From positions 186,001 through 250,000 of the forward strand of contig NZ_JBJURJ010000001.1 of assembly GCF_046098205.1 (NCBI RefSeq): a DNA stretch of 64,000 bases, read 5' to 3'. The stretch is from Paenibacillus_AR mesotrionivorans (GTDB taxonomy: Bacteria > Bacillota > Bacilli > Paenibacillales > NBRC-103111). A model generated the notes under the pieces. It was not told where the DNA came from and did not search any database. It worked only from the letters and a program-made list of their open reading frames with translations. This document shows positions 24,669 through 31,193 of this stretch, in pieces. The position numbers and the translations under genes are program-made. Numbering within the stretch: position 1 is the first letter of the stretch; each line of letters starts with the position of its first letter.

Positions 24669-25467
24669 AGCGGACGGCAATGCCCGTCTGAAAGGCCGGG
24701 TGGCTCTGGTTACCGGAGCCGCCTCCGGCATCGGACGTTCTGCCGCTCTTCTTATGGCAAGGCACGGCGCCCGTCTGCTGCTGGCAGACCGGGATGGTGA
24801 ACGGCTGGCCGAGGTGGAGAAGGTCATTCGTGACCGGGGCGGGGAAGCGCTATCCCTGCCCTTGGATATAACTGATGAAGCCGCCATCGAAAAAGCCTTC
24901 AAAGAAGGCACCGCCCGCTTCGGCGGAAAGCTGCATGTGCTGTTTGCCAATGCGGGCATTAACGGAACCCTCTCCCCTATTGAGTCCATGCCTCTGGAGG
25001 AATGGAGCAAAACGGTGGATGTAAATCTGAAGGGTACCTTCCTGACCGTTAAACATGCCATTCCCTATCTGAAGGAGCAAGGCGGCAGCATTATCATCAC
25101 AAGCTCGGTCAACGGCAACCGGATTTTCTCCAATTTCGGCTTCAGCACCTACAGCACCACCAAGGCAGGCCAGGTGGCTTTCGCCAAAATGGCTGCACTG
25201 GAGCTGGCCCAATACCGGATCCGGGTGAATGTAATTTGCCCCGGCGCCATCTCCACCAATATCGACGAAAGCACAGAAACGCTTCCGGAGGTGGAGGAAA
25301 TTCGGATTCCCGTGGAGTTCCCCGCCGGCGACCAGCCTCTACGCAACGGTCCTGGCTCCCCCCGGGAGGTGGCGAATCTGGTGCTGTTCCTGGCGTCAGA
25401 CGAAGCCTCCCATGTTACCGGCACCGAAATCTATATCGACGGTGCAGAGTCTCTAATTCGAGGATAA
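24643..25467 (+). CDS. Short-chain dehydrogenase/reductase (SDR) family oxidoreductase
   Basis: The 274-residue protein is a classical SDR: cofactor motif T-G-A-A-S-G-I-G near residue 25, N-A-G in the central strand, S-S-V-N-G serine region, and the catalytic Y-S-T-T-K. C-P-G-A-I-S-T follows the active site. L-A-D-R-D after the second strand suggests NAD(H) preference. The substrate cannot be predicted. The start lies inside the 3' end of glgC (26-base overlap); an ATG two codons earlier is closer to AAGGAG and less likely. It is part of the GH13-DUF1003-glgC operon. Confidence 0.85.
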   Translation: MTGHPLEIKADGNARLKGRVALVTGAASGIGRSAALLMARHGARLLLADRDGERLAEVEKVIRDRGGEALSLPLDITDEAAIEKAFKEGTARFGGKLHVLFANAGINGTLSPIESMPLEEWSKTVDVNLKGTFLTVKHAIPYLKEQGGSIIITSSVNGNRIFSNFGFSTYSTTKAGQVAFAKMAALELAQYRIRVNVICPGAISTNIDESTETLPEVEEIRIPVEFPAGDQPLRNGPGSPREVANLVLFLASDEASHVTGTEIYIDGAESLIRG

Positions 25468-25492
25468 AAAAACAGCGAAAGGATGATGAAGT

Positions 25493-25660
25493 ATGTTGAG
25501 ATGGTCCCTGATCTTTCTGGTAGTTGCCGTAGTAGCAGGTATTTTCGGCTTTGTAGGCATTGTCCATGTGGCAGCGGACATCGCCCGAATCCTCTTCTTC
25601 CTGTTCCTGATCCTGTTTGTAGTCACCTTGTTTATGGGCAGACGTGGCGGCGCACGGTAA
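25493..25660 (+). CDS. DUF1328 small membrane protein
   Basis: The 55-residue protein begins M-L-R-W-S-L-I-F-L-V-V and has two hydrophobic helices separated by H-V-A-A-D-I-A-R, ending F-M-G-R-R-G-G-A-R. This is the whole length and pattern of the DUF1328/YtjA family, which is stress-induced in several bacteria. AAAGGA lies before the ATG, 25 bases after the SDR stop, and a terminator follows, making it the last gene of the operon. Function is unknown. Confidence 0.75.
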   Translation: MLRWSLIFLVVAVVAGIFGFVGIVHVAADIARILFFLFLILFVVTLFMGRRGGAR

Positions 25661-25675
25661 CGCTCTCCCCACTCA

Positions 25676-25712
25676 AAAAAACACCCGGTTCCCTAATGGG
25701 CCGGGTGTTTTC
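25676..25712. terminator. Bidirectional terminator
   Basis: AAAACACCCGG ... CCGGGTGTTTT closes the GH13-DUF1328 operon and the convergent abrB-like gene. Confidence 0.85.
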
Positions 25713-25726
25713 ATTTAATGCAGTCC

Positions 25727-25999
25727 TTACGCTTTGGCTCCTGTCTTTTCCTTCCACTGCTCCAGCACTTCCTCAGCAGCGGCCCTGCTGATCATCTTCC
25801 CCTTGAAGTAAATCAAGTCTTCTGCAGATCCGGTAAAAATACAGGCAGGCTCATATTTCTTCAGGATGATCCGCTCATCATCCACATAAATTTCGATCGC
25901 ATCCTTCTCGGCTATGCCCATGGTACGTCTCAGCTCTATAGGCAGGACCACCCGTCCCAATTCATCAACCTTACGGACAATTCCGGTAGCTTTTGTCAT
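25727..25999 (-). CDS. AbrB-family transition-state regulator
   Basis: The 90-residue protein has the N-terminal swapped-hairpin DNA-binding domain of AbrB (I-V-R-K-V-D-E-L-G-R-V-V-L-P-I-E-L-R-R-T-M, then E-I-Y-V-D-D-E-R-I-I-L-K-K-Y) and a C-terminal part close to AbrB/Abh. In Bacillus these tetramers repress post-exponential genes until Spo0A removes the block. GAGGAGGAAG precedes the start. A TGTAGAA, one base off the Spo0A box, lies upstream but is weak evidence. AbrB and Abh cannot be told apart here. Confidence 0.88.
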   Translation of the reverse strand: MTKATGIVRKVDELGRVVLPIELRRTMGIAEKDAIEIYVDDERIILKKYEPACIFTGSAEDLIYFKGKMISRAAAEEVLEQWKEKTGAKA

Positions 26000-26129
26000 T
26001 TTTCTTCCTCCTCCCTAAGAATGATGAATCATTTTGTAGAATGATAATGCTGAGGATGCTTCCAGTATATCACAGTGTTTGCGGAACCTCACTTTTTTCG
26101 TTGAATTTTCTCATCATCCAAATTATGTA

Positions 26130-26162
26130 AAAAGACAGCCTTCATAAGAAAAGGCTGTCTTC
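26130..26162 (-). terminator. Terminator of the aldo/keto reductase gene
   Basis: AAGACAGCCTT ... AAGGCTGTCTT is a perfect stem downstream of the minus-strand reductase gene, with A-rich DNA on the left giving T residues on the transcript. Confidence 0.8.
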
Positions 26163-26175
26163 CGTTAAGGTATTT

Positions 26176-27330
26176 TTACCGTCCTGCCAGCACCAAATCG
26201 GCTTCCGCCAGCTTTTCGATAATCGGAATGTTTTGGGGACAGGCTTCCTCGCAATTGCCGCATTCCACACACAAGGATGCATCCTTGCTGTTTTTCACCA
26301 GGTTGGCATAGTTTCGTTGGCTGTCCGGCAGCGCATTGAAAATAGAGGAATGGTTGTAATGGGCGAATACATCGGGGATGGCCACTCCCGCGGGACACGG
26401 AACACAATAGCCGCATTTGGTGCAGCCTACCTTGATCTTACTCTCATACGCCTCCTTCACCCGCTGGACCAGACCAAGGTCCTTGCCGGTCATGCCGTCC
26501 GGGGTGATGGTATCGAAAATCTGCAGATTATCCTTCAGCTGCTCCAGATTATTGACGCCGCTTAAGATGGTGGTTACCTGCGGGAAGTTCCCTACCCAAC
26601 GGAATGCCCAATCCACCGGACTGTGTTTGGCGTCTGCCTCATCCCAGATGCCGAGGATATCATCGGGAACATTCCGGGCCAGGCTGCCGCCCTTCAGAGG
26701 CTCCATAATCACGACGGGAATATTCCGTTCGGCTGCATATTGCAGTCCTTCCAGTCCCGCCTGATAGTTCACATCGAGAATGTTCAGCTGGATCTGGCAC
26801 ATTTGCCAATTATACGCATCAATAATTTTCTTAAACAGCGGAAGCTCGTCATGGAAGGAAAACGACGGATAACGGATTTTCCCTTGTGCTACCGCCTCGT
26901 CCAGGAAATCCAGCACGCCCAGGGACATAATTGTTTTCCACGAATTCTTGTTCAGGGCATGAAGCAGATAAAAGTCAATGTAATCCACCTGCAGCTTAGC
27001 CAATTGCTCATCCAACAGCCTGCCGAAATCCTCATAGGTTTTGCACAGCCATACGGGAAGTTTGGTGGCCAGCTTCACCTTTTCGCGGTAGCCGTCCTTC
27101 AAAGCCTTGCCCACGACCAGCTCGCTGTTGCCGCCATGATATGGATATGCCGTATCCACATAGGTTACACCCTGATCAATCGCATAACGGATAAGTTCGA
27201 TGGCTTCTTCCTCATGAATCCGGGACGCATCCTTGCCGCCCTCAGGCTGTTCCTCCAGAGGAAGCCGCATACATCCTAACCCGAAGGAGGATACCTGAAA
27301 GTCCAAATTGCCAAATTGTCTGTATTGCAT
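26176..27330 (-). CDS. Aldo/keto reductase with C-terminal 4Fe-4S ferredoxin domain
   Basis: The 384-residue protein has an AKR barrel (G-L-G-C-M-R-L-P near the start, D-T-A-Y-P-Y-H-G-G-N-S-E with the catalytic Tyr, a K in A-T-K-L-P, and an H at the fourth catalytic position). A cysteine-rich domain follows: C-T-K-C-G-Y-C-V-P-C-P and C-V-E-C-G-N-C-E-E-A-C-P, enough for two iron-sulfur clusters. This fused family is common in anaerobes and Bacillota and probably links NAD(P)H to ferredoxin-type electron transfer; substrates are unknown. GAGGTG is five bases before the chosen ATG. It is monocistronic. Confidence 0.88.
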   Translation of the reverse strand: MQYRQFGNLDFQVSSFGLGCMRLPLEEQPEGGKDASRIHEEEAIELIRYAIDQGVTYVDTAYPYHGGNSELVVGKALKDGYREKVKLATKLPVWLCKTYEDFGRLLDEQLAKLQVDYIDFYLLHALNKNSWKTIMSLGVLDFLDEAVAQGKIRYPSFSFHDELPLFKKIIDAYNWQMCQIQLNILDVNYQAGLEGLQYAAERNIPVVIMEPLKGGSLARNVPDDILGIWDEADAKHSPVDWAFRWVGNFPQVTTILSGVNNLEQLKDNLQIFDTITPDGMTGKDLGLVQRVKEAYESKIKVGCTKCGYCVPCPAGVAIPDVFAHYNHSSIFNALPDSQRNYANLVKNSKDASLCVECGNCEEACPQNIPIIEKLAEADLVLAGR

Positions 27331-27483
27331 GTCTTCACCTCTATGATCTGTCATCCTCTTCACGGGCATCAGGGCCCGCTTCTCTCTTTTCCAATTGTAG
27401 CATATTCACTTTTGAGCGGACAGTAGTTAACAAAAGGTAAGTAGAACACGGACCTGCGGGACTGCTGAGCGGCCAAAACGCAA

Positions 27484-27524
27484 AAAAACCGCCAAAGCCT
27501 CCCCGGAGGAAGCCTTGACGGTTT
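27484..27524 (-). terminator. Terminator of fur
   Basis: AAACCGTCAAGG ... on the minus strand pairs with CCAAAGCC ... CGGTTT imperfectly to form a long hairpin followed by a T-run; it lies 55 bases beyond the fur stop codon. Confidence 0.7.
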
Positions 27525-27579
27525 GAAGGGACGATGCAAAATCCGCGCCGCGTTTAATGTACCGGGACGTTACAACGTC

Positions 27580-28059
27580 TCAGGAAACCGCCTTGCAGTT
27601 ATGCTTGCAGTTATTATTGGTGCAATCCCGGAAGGATCCGTAAAAGTCCAGGCGGTGATCCGTTACGGTAAAACCGTATTCCGTCTCCAGCCGCTTCTCC
27701 AGAAGGGACAGCCAATCCTCCATAATTTCGCGGACCTCGCCGCATTCCCGGCAGATCAGATGATGGTGCATATGCTCATGCTCTTCGCTGCGCAGGTCAT
27801 ACCGCGCCACACCGTCGCCGAAGTTCATCTTCTCCACAATATGCAGCTCACTGAACAGCTCCAGCACCCGGTATACAGTGGCGATGCCGATTTTGGGGGA
27901 TTGCTGGCGGACCAGCATAAAAACCTCCTCCGCGCTCAGATGCTCCTTTTCATTCTCCAGCAGCACCCGCAGTGTGGCGTCCCGCTGGGGAGTCAGCTTG
28001 TAGCCTTGAGCGGACAGCCGTTTATTGATTCTGCTTAATTCCTCGGTTACACAGGTCAT
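27580..28059 (-). CDS. fur: Ferric uptake regulator Fur
   Basis: The 159-residue protein is a Fur-family repressor: winged helix (L-T-P-Q-R-D-A-T-L-R-V-L, then S-A-E-E-V-F and I-G-I-A-T-V-Y-R-V-L-E-L-F), H-E-H-M-H-H-H-L-I-C-R-E-C-G metal-binding loop, and a C-terminal C-x4-C-x3-C. Among Fur, Zur and PerR, the absence of PerR's and Zur's typical segments and the overall sequence fit Fur. Iron-loaded Fur would repress iron-acquisition genes, and a matching Fur box lies at 30.5 kb. Its own promoter overlaps a PerR-type box, as with Bacillus subtilis fur. Confidence 0.85.
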   Translation of the reverse strand: MTCVTEELSRINKRLSAQGYKLTPQRDATLRVLLENEKEHLSAEEVFMLVRQQSPKIGIATVYRVLELFSELHIVEKMNFGDGVARYDLRSEEHEHMHHHLICRECGEVREIMEDWLSLLEKRLETEYGFTVTDHRLDFYGSFRDCTNNNCKHNCKAVS

Positions 28060-28109
28060 TCCCGAACCTCCTTCACCACCCGTTTGTTCTTATTCAGGCG
28101 CAAACGAAT

Positions 28110-28124
28110 TTAGAATTATTATAA
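28110..28124. promoter_or_regulatory. PerR box at the fur promoter
   Basis: TTAGAATTATTATAA matches the PerR consensus TTATAATNATTATAA at all but one defined position. It lies at the expected start site of the fur transcript, so bound PerR would block initiation. Confidence 0.6.
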
Positions 28125-28128
28125 GGAT

Positions 28129-28157
28129 ATTATAGTCCCCTCATATAAAAATAGCAA
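28129..28157 (-). promoter_or_regulatory. Sigma-A promoter of fur
   Basis: On the minus strand TTGCTA and a perfect TATAAT are separated by 17 bases. The start site would fall inside the PerR box. Confidence 0.65.
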
Positions 28158-28173
28158 TCTATGACTGGAGAAG

Positions 28174-28210
28174 AAAAGGCGCCTCCTCCGCGGGGAAGAA
28201 GCGCCTTCGT
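28174..28210. terminator. Terminator of the 58-residue ORF
   Basis: AAAGGCGC ... GCGCCTT with an internal CTCC/GGAG pair; on the minus strand it is followed by TTTTCTTC and lies seven bases after the small ORF. Confidence 0.65.
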
Positions 28211-28216
28211 CTTAAC

Positions 28217-28393
28217 CTAACCTGTTCCGTGAAGCCTACCAATGGTTCCAACAACATCATCAAACTTGTACTTCCAGCCTCTTACAGCTGCATCTATGGG
28301 GTCGAACAGATCATAAGCTACCCGTTTGTTGAAACAACCGGCCGGCTTCGTCTTTGAATCATCAAAACAACGAAAGCCCTGCCTCTCTTCCAT
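28217..28393 (-). CDS. Small hypothetical protein, 58 residues
   Basis: The frame reads M-E-E-R-Q-G-F-R-C-F-D-D, then K-P-A-G-C-F-N-K-R-V, and ends R-L-H-G-T-G. It is soluble, with two Cys. I do not recognise it. Support comes from context: a very good sigma-A promoter is 70 bases upstream, a GGAG lies eight bases before the ATG, and a terminator follows the stop directly, so a transcript of about 290 bases is defined. Codon use is plausible. The alternative is that the transcript is a small RNA and the frame is incidental. Confidence 0.45.
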   Translation of the reverse strand: MEERQGFRCFDDSKTKPAGCFNKRVAYDLFDPIDAAVRGWKYKFDDVVGTIGRLHGTG

Positions 28394-28462
28394 CCTTGCG
28401 GCTCCGAAGACCGCGCCAGTGAGAATCTACACATTCAAACAATGAACAAAGGTTATTCAGTA

Positions 28463-28491
28463 ATAATAACACAATTGTTCGCATATTGCAA
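28463..28491 (-). promoter_or_regulatory. Sigma-A promoter of the 58-residue ORF
   Basis: TTGCAA and TATTAT are separated by exactly 17 bases on the minus strand. The predicted start near 28456 gives a leader of about 60 bases. Confidence 0.6.
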
Positions 28492-28501
28492 GAACGAATA
28501 C

Positions 28502-29074
28502 TTAATAAGGCAGAATCAAGTCCTCCAGCTTTCGTTTGGGCACATGATGTACACCCTCTTCATCCCGCCAATACTTCACATTCTTCGGATCGGCCAGCTC
28601 CTCCAGCACTACAACTTCCTTTGGTTTGCCCAGTGCCATCACCAATAAAATCTCATACTGCTCTGGGATCTCCAGCGCTTGTGCCAGGCCCTTGCGGTCG
28701 ATGGCCCCGAACATGCAGCCGCCGAAGCCCTTCTCCACTGCGCCCAAAAGAATACTTTGACAGGCAAGGCCATGATCCCACGAAGGGTTGGAGCTAATGG
28801 TTTTATCCAGCAGCATCACCACGTAAGCCGACGGACGCTCCCCCTCCACCGGACCCGGCCAATCCCGGAGATATCCCGCCCAGCGAAGATGCGGAAAAAT
28901 CAGCGCATTCTTTTCCTTATCGGCAGAAAGAACATACTTCAGCGATTGCAGATTGCCTCCGGACGAGGTGTGCCGCGCCAAATCAATCCATGCCTCCAGC
29001 TGAGCCCTCTCGATAGGCGTTTCCTCATAAAACCGGCGGTACGTTCTATTCTTCCGGATTAACTCTTCAATCAT
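28502..29074 (-). CDS. Nitroreductase-family FMN oxidoreductase
   Basis: The 190-residue protein begins with the nitroreductase hallmark R-K-N-R-T-Y-R-R-F (flavin phosphate binding), then A-R-H-T-S-S-G-G-N-L-Q, and G-F-G-G-C-M-F-G-A-I in the second flavin segment. Members are dimeric FMN enzymes reducing nitro compounds, quinones or flavins with NAD(P)H. Its ATG lies inside the last codons of the zur gene, so it is translationally coupled to it. That pairing suggests a zinc- or stress-linked role, but the substrate is unknown. Confidence 0.85.
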   Translation of the reverse strand: MIEELIRKNRTYRRFYEETPIERAQLEAWIDLARHTSSGGNLQSLKYVLSADKEKNALIFPHLRWAGYLRDWPGPVEGERPSAYVVMLLDKTISSNPSWDHGLACQSILLGAVEKGFGGCMFGAIDRKGLAQALEIPEQYEILLVMALGKPKEVVVLEELADPKNVKYWRDEEGVHHVPKRKLEDLILPY

Positions 29075-29531
29075 GCTGACCCTGCTCCCCTTCCTCCGGG
29101 GCCGGATTCTCGCGGCATTCCTTGCAGGTGCCGTAAATTTCGAACCGGTGCCCGCTGATCTGAAAGCCCTCGGGTCCCTCTCCCAGGTGGCCCATTGGGC
29201 AGAAATCCATGGAAAAGGTTTTTTCGCATTGGGTACAGATCAAGTGGTGATGATGATGGTGCTGGCAATTGGCCTTAAACTTCAGGCCTCCCTCCAGAAA
29301 ATAAAACTGCTCCAGGACTCCCATTTCGCTTAAAATCCGCAGATTCCGGTAAACGGTGTCAAAGCTCACCCCGGGATATTTCTGGCGCATGGATTCATAT
29401 ACATCCTTCGGCGTCAGATACCCTTGCGCCTCTGCGAACAGCTGGGCCAGGCTTTTGCGCTGCTCCGTTACGCGGAGGCCGCCTGTACTCATCTTCCGCA
29501 GCATTTCTTCAGTTGTTATGGATTCGGACAT
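29067..29531 (-). CDS. zur: Fur-family regulator, Zur type
   Basis: The 154-residue protein has the Fur fold: L-R-V-T-E-Q-R-K-S-L in the first helix and F-D-T-V-Y-R-N-L in the recognition helix. The metal-binding part has a run of six His (Q-H-H-H-H-H-H-L-I-C-T-Q-C), then C-P-M and S-G-H-R-F-E-I-Y-G-T-C-K-E-C. The C-P-M ... S-G-H-x-F-E-I-Y-G-T-C pattern is characteristic of Bacillus Zur rather than PerR or Fur. It overlaps the nitroreductase gene by eight bases. No Zur box was seen upstream; a Spo0A-type TTCGACA is at 29614. Confidence 0.78.
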   Translation of the reverse strand: MSESITTEEMLRKMSTGGLRVTEQRKSLAQLFAEAQGYLTPKDVYESMRQKYPGVSFDTVYRNLRILSEMGVLEQFYFLEGGLKFKANCQHHHHHHLICTQCEKTFSMDFCPMGHLGEGPEGFQISGHRFEIYGTCKECRENPAPEEGEQGQHD

Positions 29532-29628
29532 AGCTATCCCCCGATTGCACTCGCTTCCTTCTTCCCTCTAATATTGAGGGAAAATGCAAAAAACGTCAAG
29601 GTTGAGGAACATTTTCGACAAACGGCAA

Positions 29629-29655
29629 AAAAAACCTCCGGCAGCCCGGAGGTTT
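29629..29655 (-). terminator. Terminator of the flavodoxin-hmoA operon
   Basis: AAACCTCCGG CAGC CCGGAGGTTT is a perfect stem; on the minus strand it is followed by TTTT. Confidence 0.85.
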
Positions 29656-29663
29656 CACGTCAC

Positions 29664-29996
29664 TTAGTTCAATGCTGCCGGTGCGGCGGCTTTCAGCACG
29701 CTGACCTGATAGGAATCATGGCTCGAGGAAATGATATAATCAGGCCGTCCTTGCTTGGCGCTTTGGCGGTGCCCCTGAATGTGGACGTCGCTTTTCTCCC
29801 ATGCTTTCCAGGCTTCCTCCGACTCCCAACGGATCATGACCAGCACCTGCTCCTCGCCGTGACGCGCTTTCTGCACCATCACGCTCAGATCCACAAAACC
29901 CGGCATCTGCTCCACTGCGCCCGGTTTGCTGAACCGCTCCGCCACAGCTTGGGCAAACCCTTCCTTGACGGTAATGGTTTTCATTTCTACGAACAT
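29664..29996 (-). CDS. hmoA: Heme-degrading monooxygenase, HmoA/IsdG-like
   Basis: The 110-residue protein is an ABM-fold monooxygenase: M-F-V-E-M-K-T-I-T-V-K-E-G-F, E-R-F-S-K-P-G, P-G-F-V-D-L-S-V-M, and I-R-W-E-S-E-E-A-W-K-A-W with an H in the D-V-H-I-Q-G-H helix where heme is bound. It closely follows the pattern of Bacillus HmoA, which opens heme and releases iron. AAGGAG is seven bases before the ATG. It is 24 bases downstream of a flavodoxin gene under a Fur box, so it is expected to be made in iron starvation. Confidence 0.85.
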   Translation of the reverse strand: MFVEMKTITVKEGFAQAVAERFSKPGAVEQMPGFVDLSVMVQKARHGEEQVLVMIRWESEEAWKAWEKSDVHIQGHRQSAKQGRPDYIISSSHDSYQVSVLKAAAPAALN

Positions 29997-30020
29997 ACGA
30001 ACACTCCTTATGTCTGTCTA

Positions 30021-30467
30021 TTATCCGCGAAGCGCCTGTGCGAAGCTTTTGCCGAAGGCCACACATGTTTCCTTATCGGCCTTGCCCGGAGTCAGCTCTA
30101 CCTTCAGCCCATCCTGAACGATCTCTGCGCCGCGGTCCTTCAGCTTGCCGGTCAGAAGGTCCACCGCTACTCCGTACTCCGAATAGGCGGAATCGCAGGA
30201 GCCGAATACGGCCGCTTTTTTTCCGGTAAGATCCACATCATCCAGATCGTCGAAATAATCCAGGAATTCATCCGGCAGTTCCCCGTCGCCCCAGGTATAC
30301 GCGCCCAGCACGATGCCGTCGTAGCCGGCCAGGTCGGAGGCTTTCACATCGTCCACCCGCTCTACAACGGGTTCGAAGCCCTCTTCCTTAATCCCCTTCA
30401 CAATTTGAAGGGCCATATCCTCCGTGTTGCCAGTCATGCTGGCATAAACCACCACTATACCGCTCAT
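30021..30467 (-). CDS. Flavodoxin
   Basis: The 148-residue protein is a short-chain flavodoxin: FMN phosphate loop Y-A-S-M-T-G-N-T-E-D, the 60s loop L-G-A-Y-T-W-G-D-G-E-L-P, and the 90s loop F-G-S-C-D-S-A-Y. Flavodoxins replace ferredoxin when iron is scarce. It carries a nearly perfect Fur box upstream and is followed by hmoA, so it may be the electron donor for heme opening. AGGTCG-type ribosome site is modest. It is cytosolic. Confidence 0.9.
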   Translation of the reverse strand: MSGIVVVYASMTGNTEDMALQIVKGIKEEGFEPVVERVDDVKASDLAGYDGIVLGAYTWGDGELPDEFLDYFDDLDDVDLTGKKAAVFGSCDSAYSEYGVAVDLLTGKLKDRGAEIVQDGLKVELTPGKADKETCVAFGKSFAQALRG

Positions 30468-30504
30468 AAGTTTCGACCTCCAGATAGATAGTACATCTTG
30501 TTAT

Positions 30505-30523
30505 GATAATGATATTCATTATC
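30505..30523. promoter_or_regulatory. Fur box of the flavodoxin-hmoA operon
   Basis: GATAATGATATTCATTATC matches the 19-base Fur consensus GATAATGATAATCATTATC at 18 positions. It lies 38 bases upstream of the flavodoxin start. Confidence 0.85.
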
Positions 30524-30562
30524 ACTATAGGTGTCAATCCTTATTTTTCATGCAAAAAAATA

Positions 30563-30594
30563 ACACGGACCAGGGAAATTACCCTGATCCGTGC
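30563..30594 (-). terminator. Terminator of the second dps gene
   Basis: ACACGGACCAGGG ... CCCTGATCCGTG stem with one mismatch; A-rich DNA on the left gives a U-run on the minus-strand transcript. Confidence 0.8.
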
Positions 30595-30615
30595 TATATA
30601 CATCCGTGATTTATC

Positions 30616-31053
30616 TTATCCCAAGAAGGAGGACAGCATCCAAACATGCTTCTCCAAGGAAGTATGGATCGCCAGGAGCAGATCGCCGGTAGTTTCGTCA
30701 TCGGCTTCTTCGGCAACCTTCATGCCTTCCTTCAGCTCGGCGATAACGATTTCGAAATCGGCGATGGTAGCGGCAACTTGCTCCGTAGCGGATTCTGTAC
30801 CCTTGGCTTCCTTAATGGAGGCAGTAGCCAGATAATCGCTCAAAGTCGCAAGCGGCTTGCCTTTAATGGCCAGTACACGCTCTGCCAGATCATCAATATG
30901 AAGCGCAGCTTCATTATACAGCTCTTCAAATTTCAAATGCAGGGTGAAAAACTGGGTGCCCTTCACATACCAGTGAAAGTTGTGCAGCTTTACGAACAGA
31001 ACTCCCCAGTTGGCGATCTGTTTGTTCAGTACCGAAGTCAATTCCACACTCAT
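30616..31053 (-). CDS. dps: Dps-family ferroxidase, second paralog
   Basis: The 145-residue protein has the same iron-site layout as the first Dps (L-H-N-F-H-W-Y-V-K-G, H-L-K-F-E-E-L-Y-N-E-A, D-D-L-A-E-R) but an Asn replaces one of the aromatic/His residues in L-H-N-F-H. It lacks the basic N-terminal tail of the 13.8-kb copy, so DNA binding is less likely. GGAGGAT lies before the ATG. It is monocistronic, placed upstream of the Fur-controlled flavodoxin operon. A similar third copy is at 34.3 kb. Confidence 0.9.
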   Translation of the reverse strand: MSVELTSVLNKQIANWGVLFVKLHNFHWYVKGTQFFTLHLKFEELYNEAALHIDDLAERVLAIKGKPLATLSDYLATASIKEAKGTESATEQVAATIADFEIVIAELKEGMKVAEEADDETTGDLLLAIHTSLEKHVWMLSSFLG

Positions 31054-31158
31054 TTTCGATTATCCTCCTTGTTATATGTATTCCCATCTATTTTAAAGCA
31101 TTTCTCCTCTCAATAGATATTACAAATTACCAACTTTTTTCATAGATAAACAACAAAA

Positions 31159-31181
31159 AAAGCGGCAAAAGAGCCGCTTTC
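31159..31181 (-). terminator. Terminator of the PA14 glycosidase gene
   Basis: AAAGCGGC AAAAGA GCCGCTTT perfect stem, with seven A on the left that become a U-run in the minus-strand transcript. Confidence 0.8.
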
Positions 31182-31193
31182 ATTTGACAAAGC

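Noticed and set aside
23613..25061. A 482-codon frame antisense to glgC and the SDR gene
   Set aside because: The plus-strand genes carry complete catalytic motifs; the antisense frame is a shadow.
29572..29663. Spo0A box TTCGACA upstream of zur
   Set aside because: A single heptamer is expected about once in 8 kb per strand by chance, so it is not evidence by itself.
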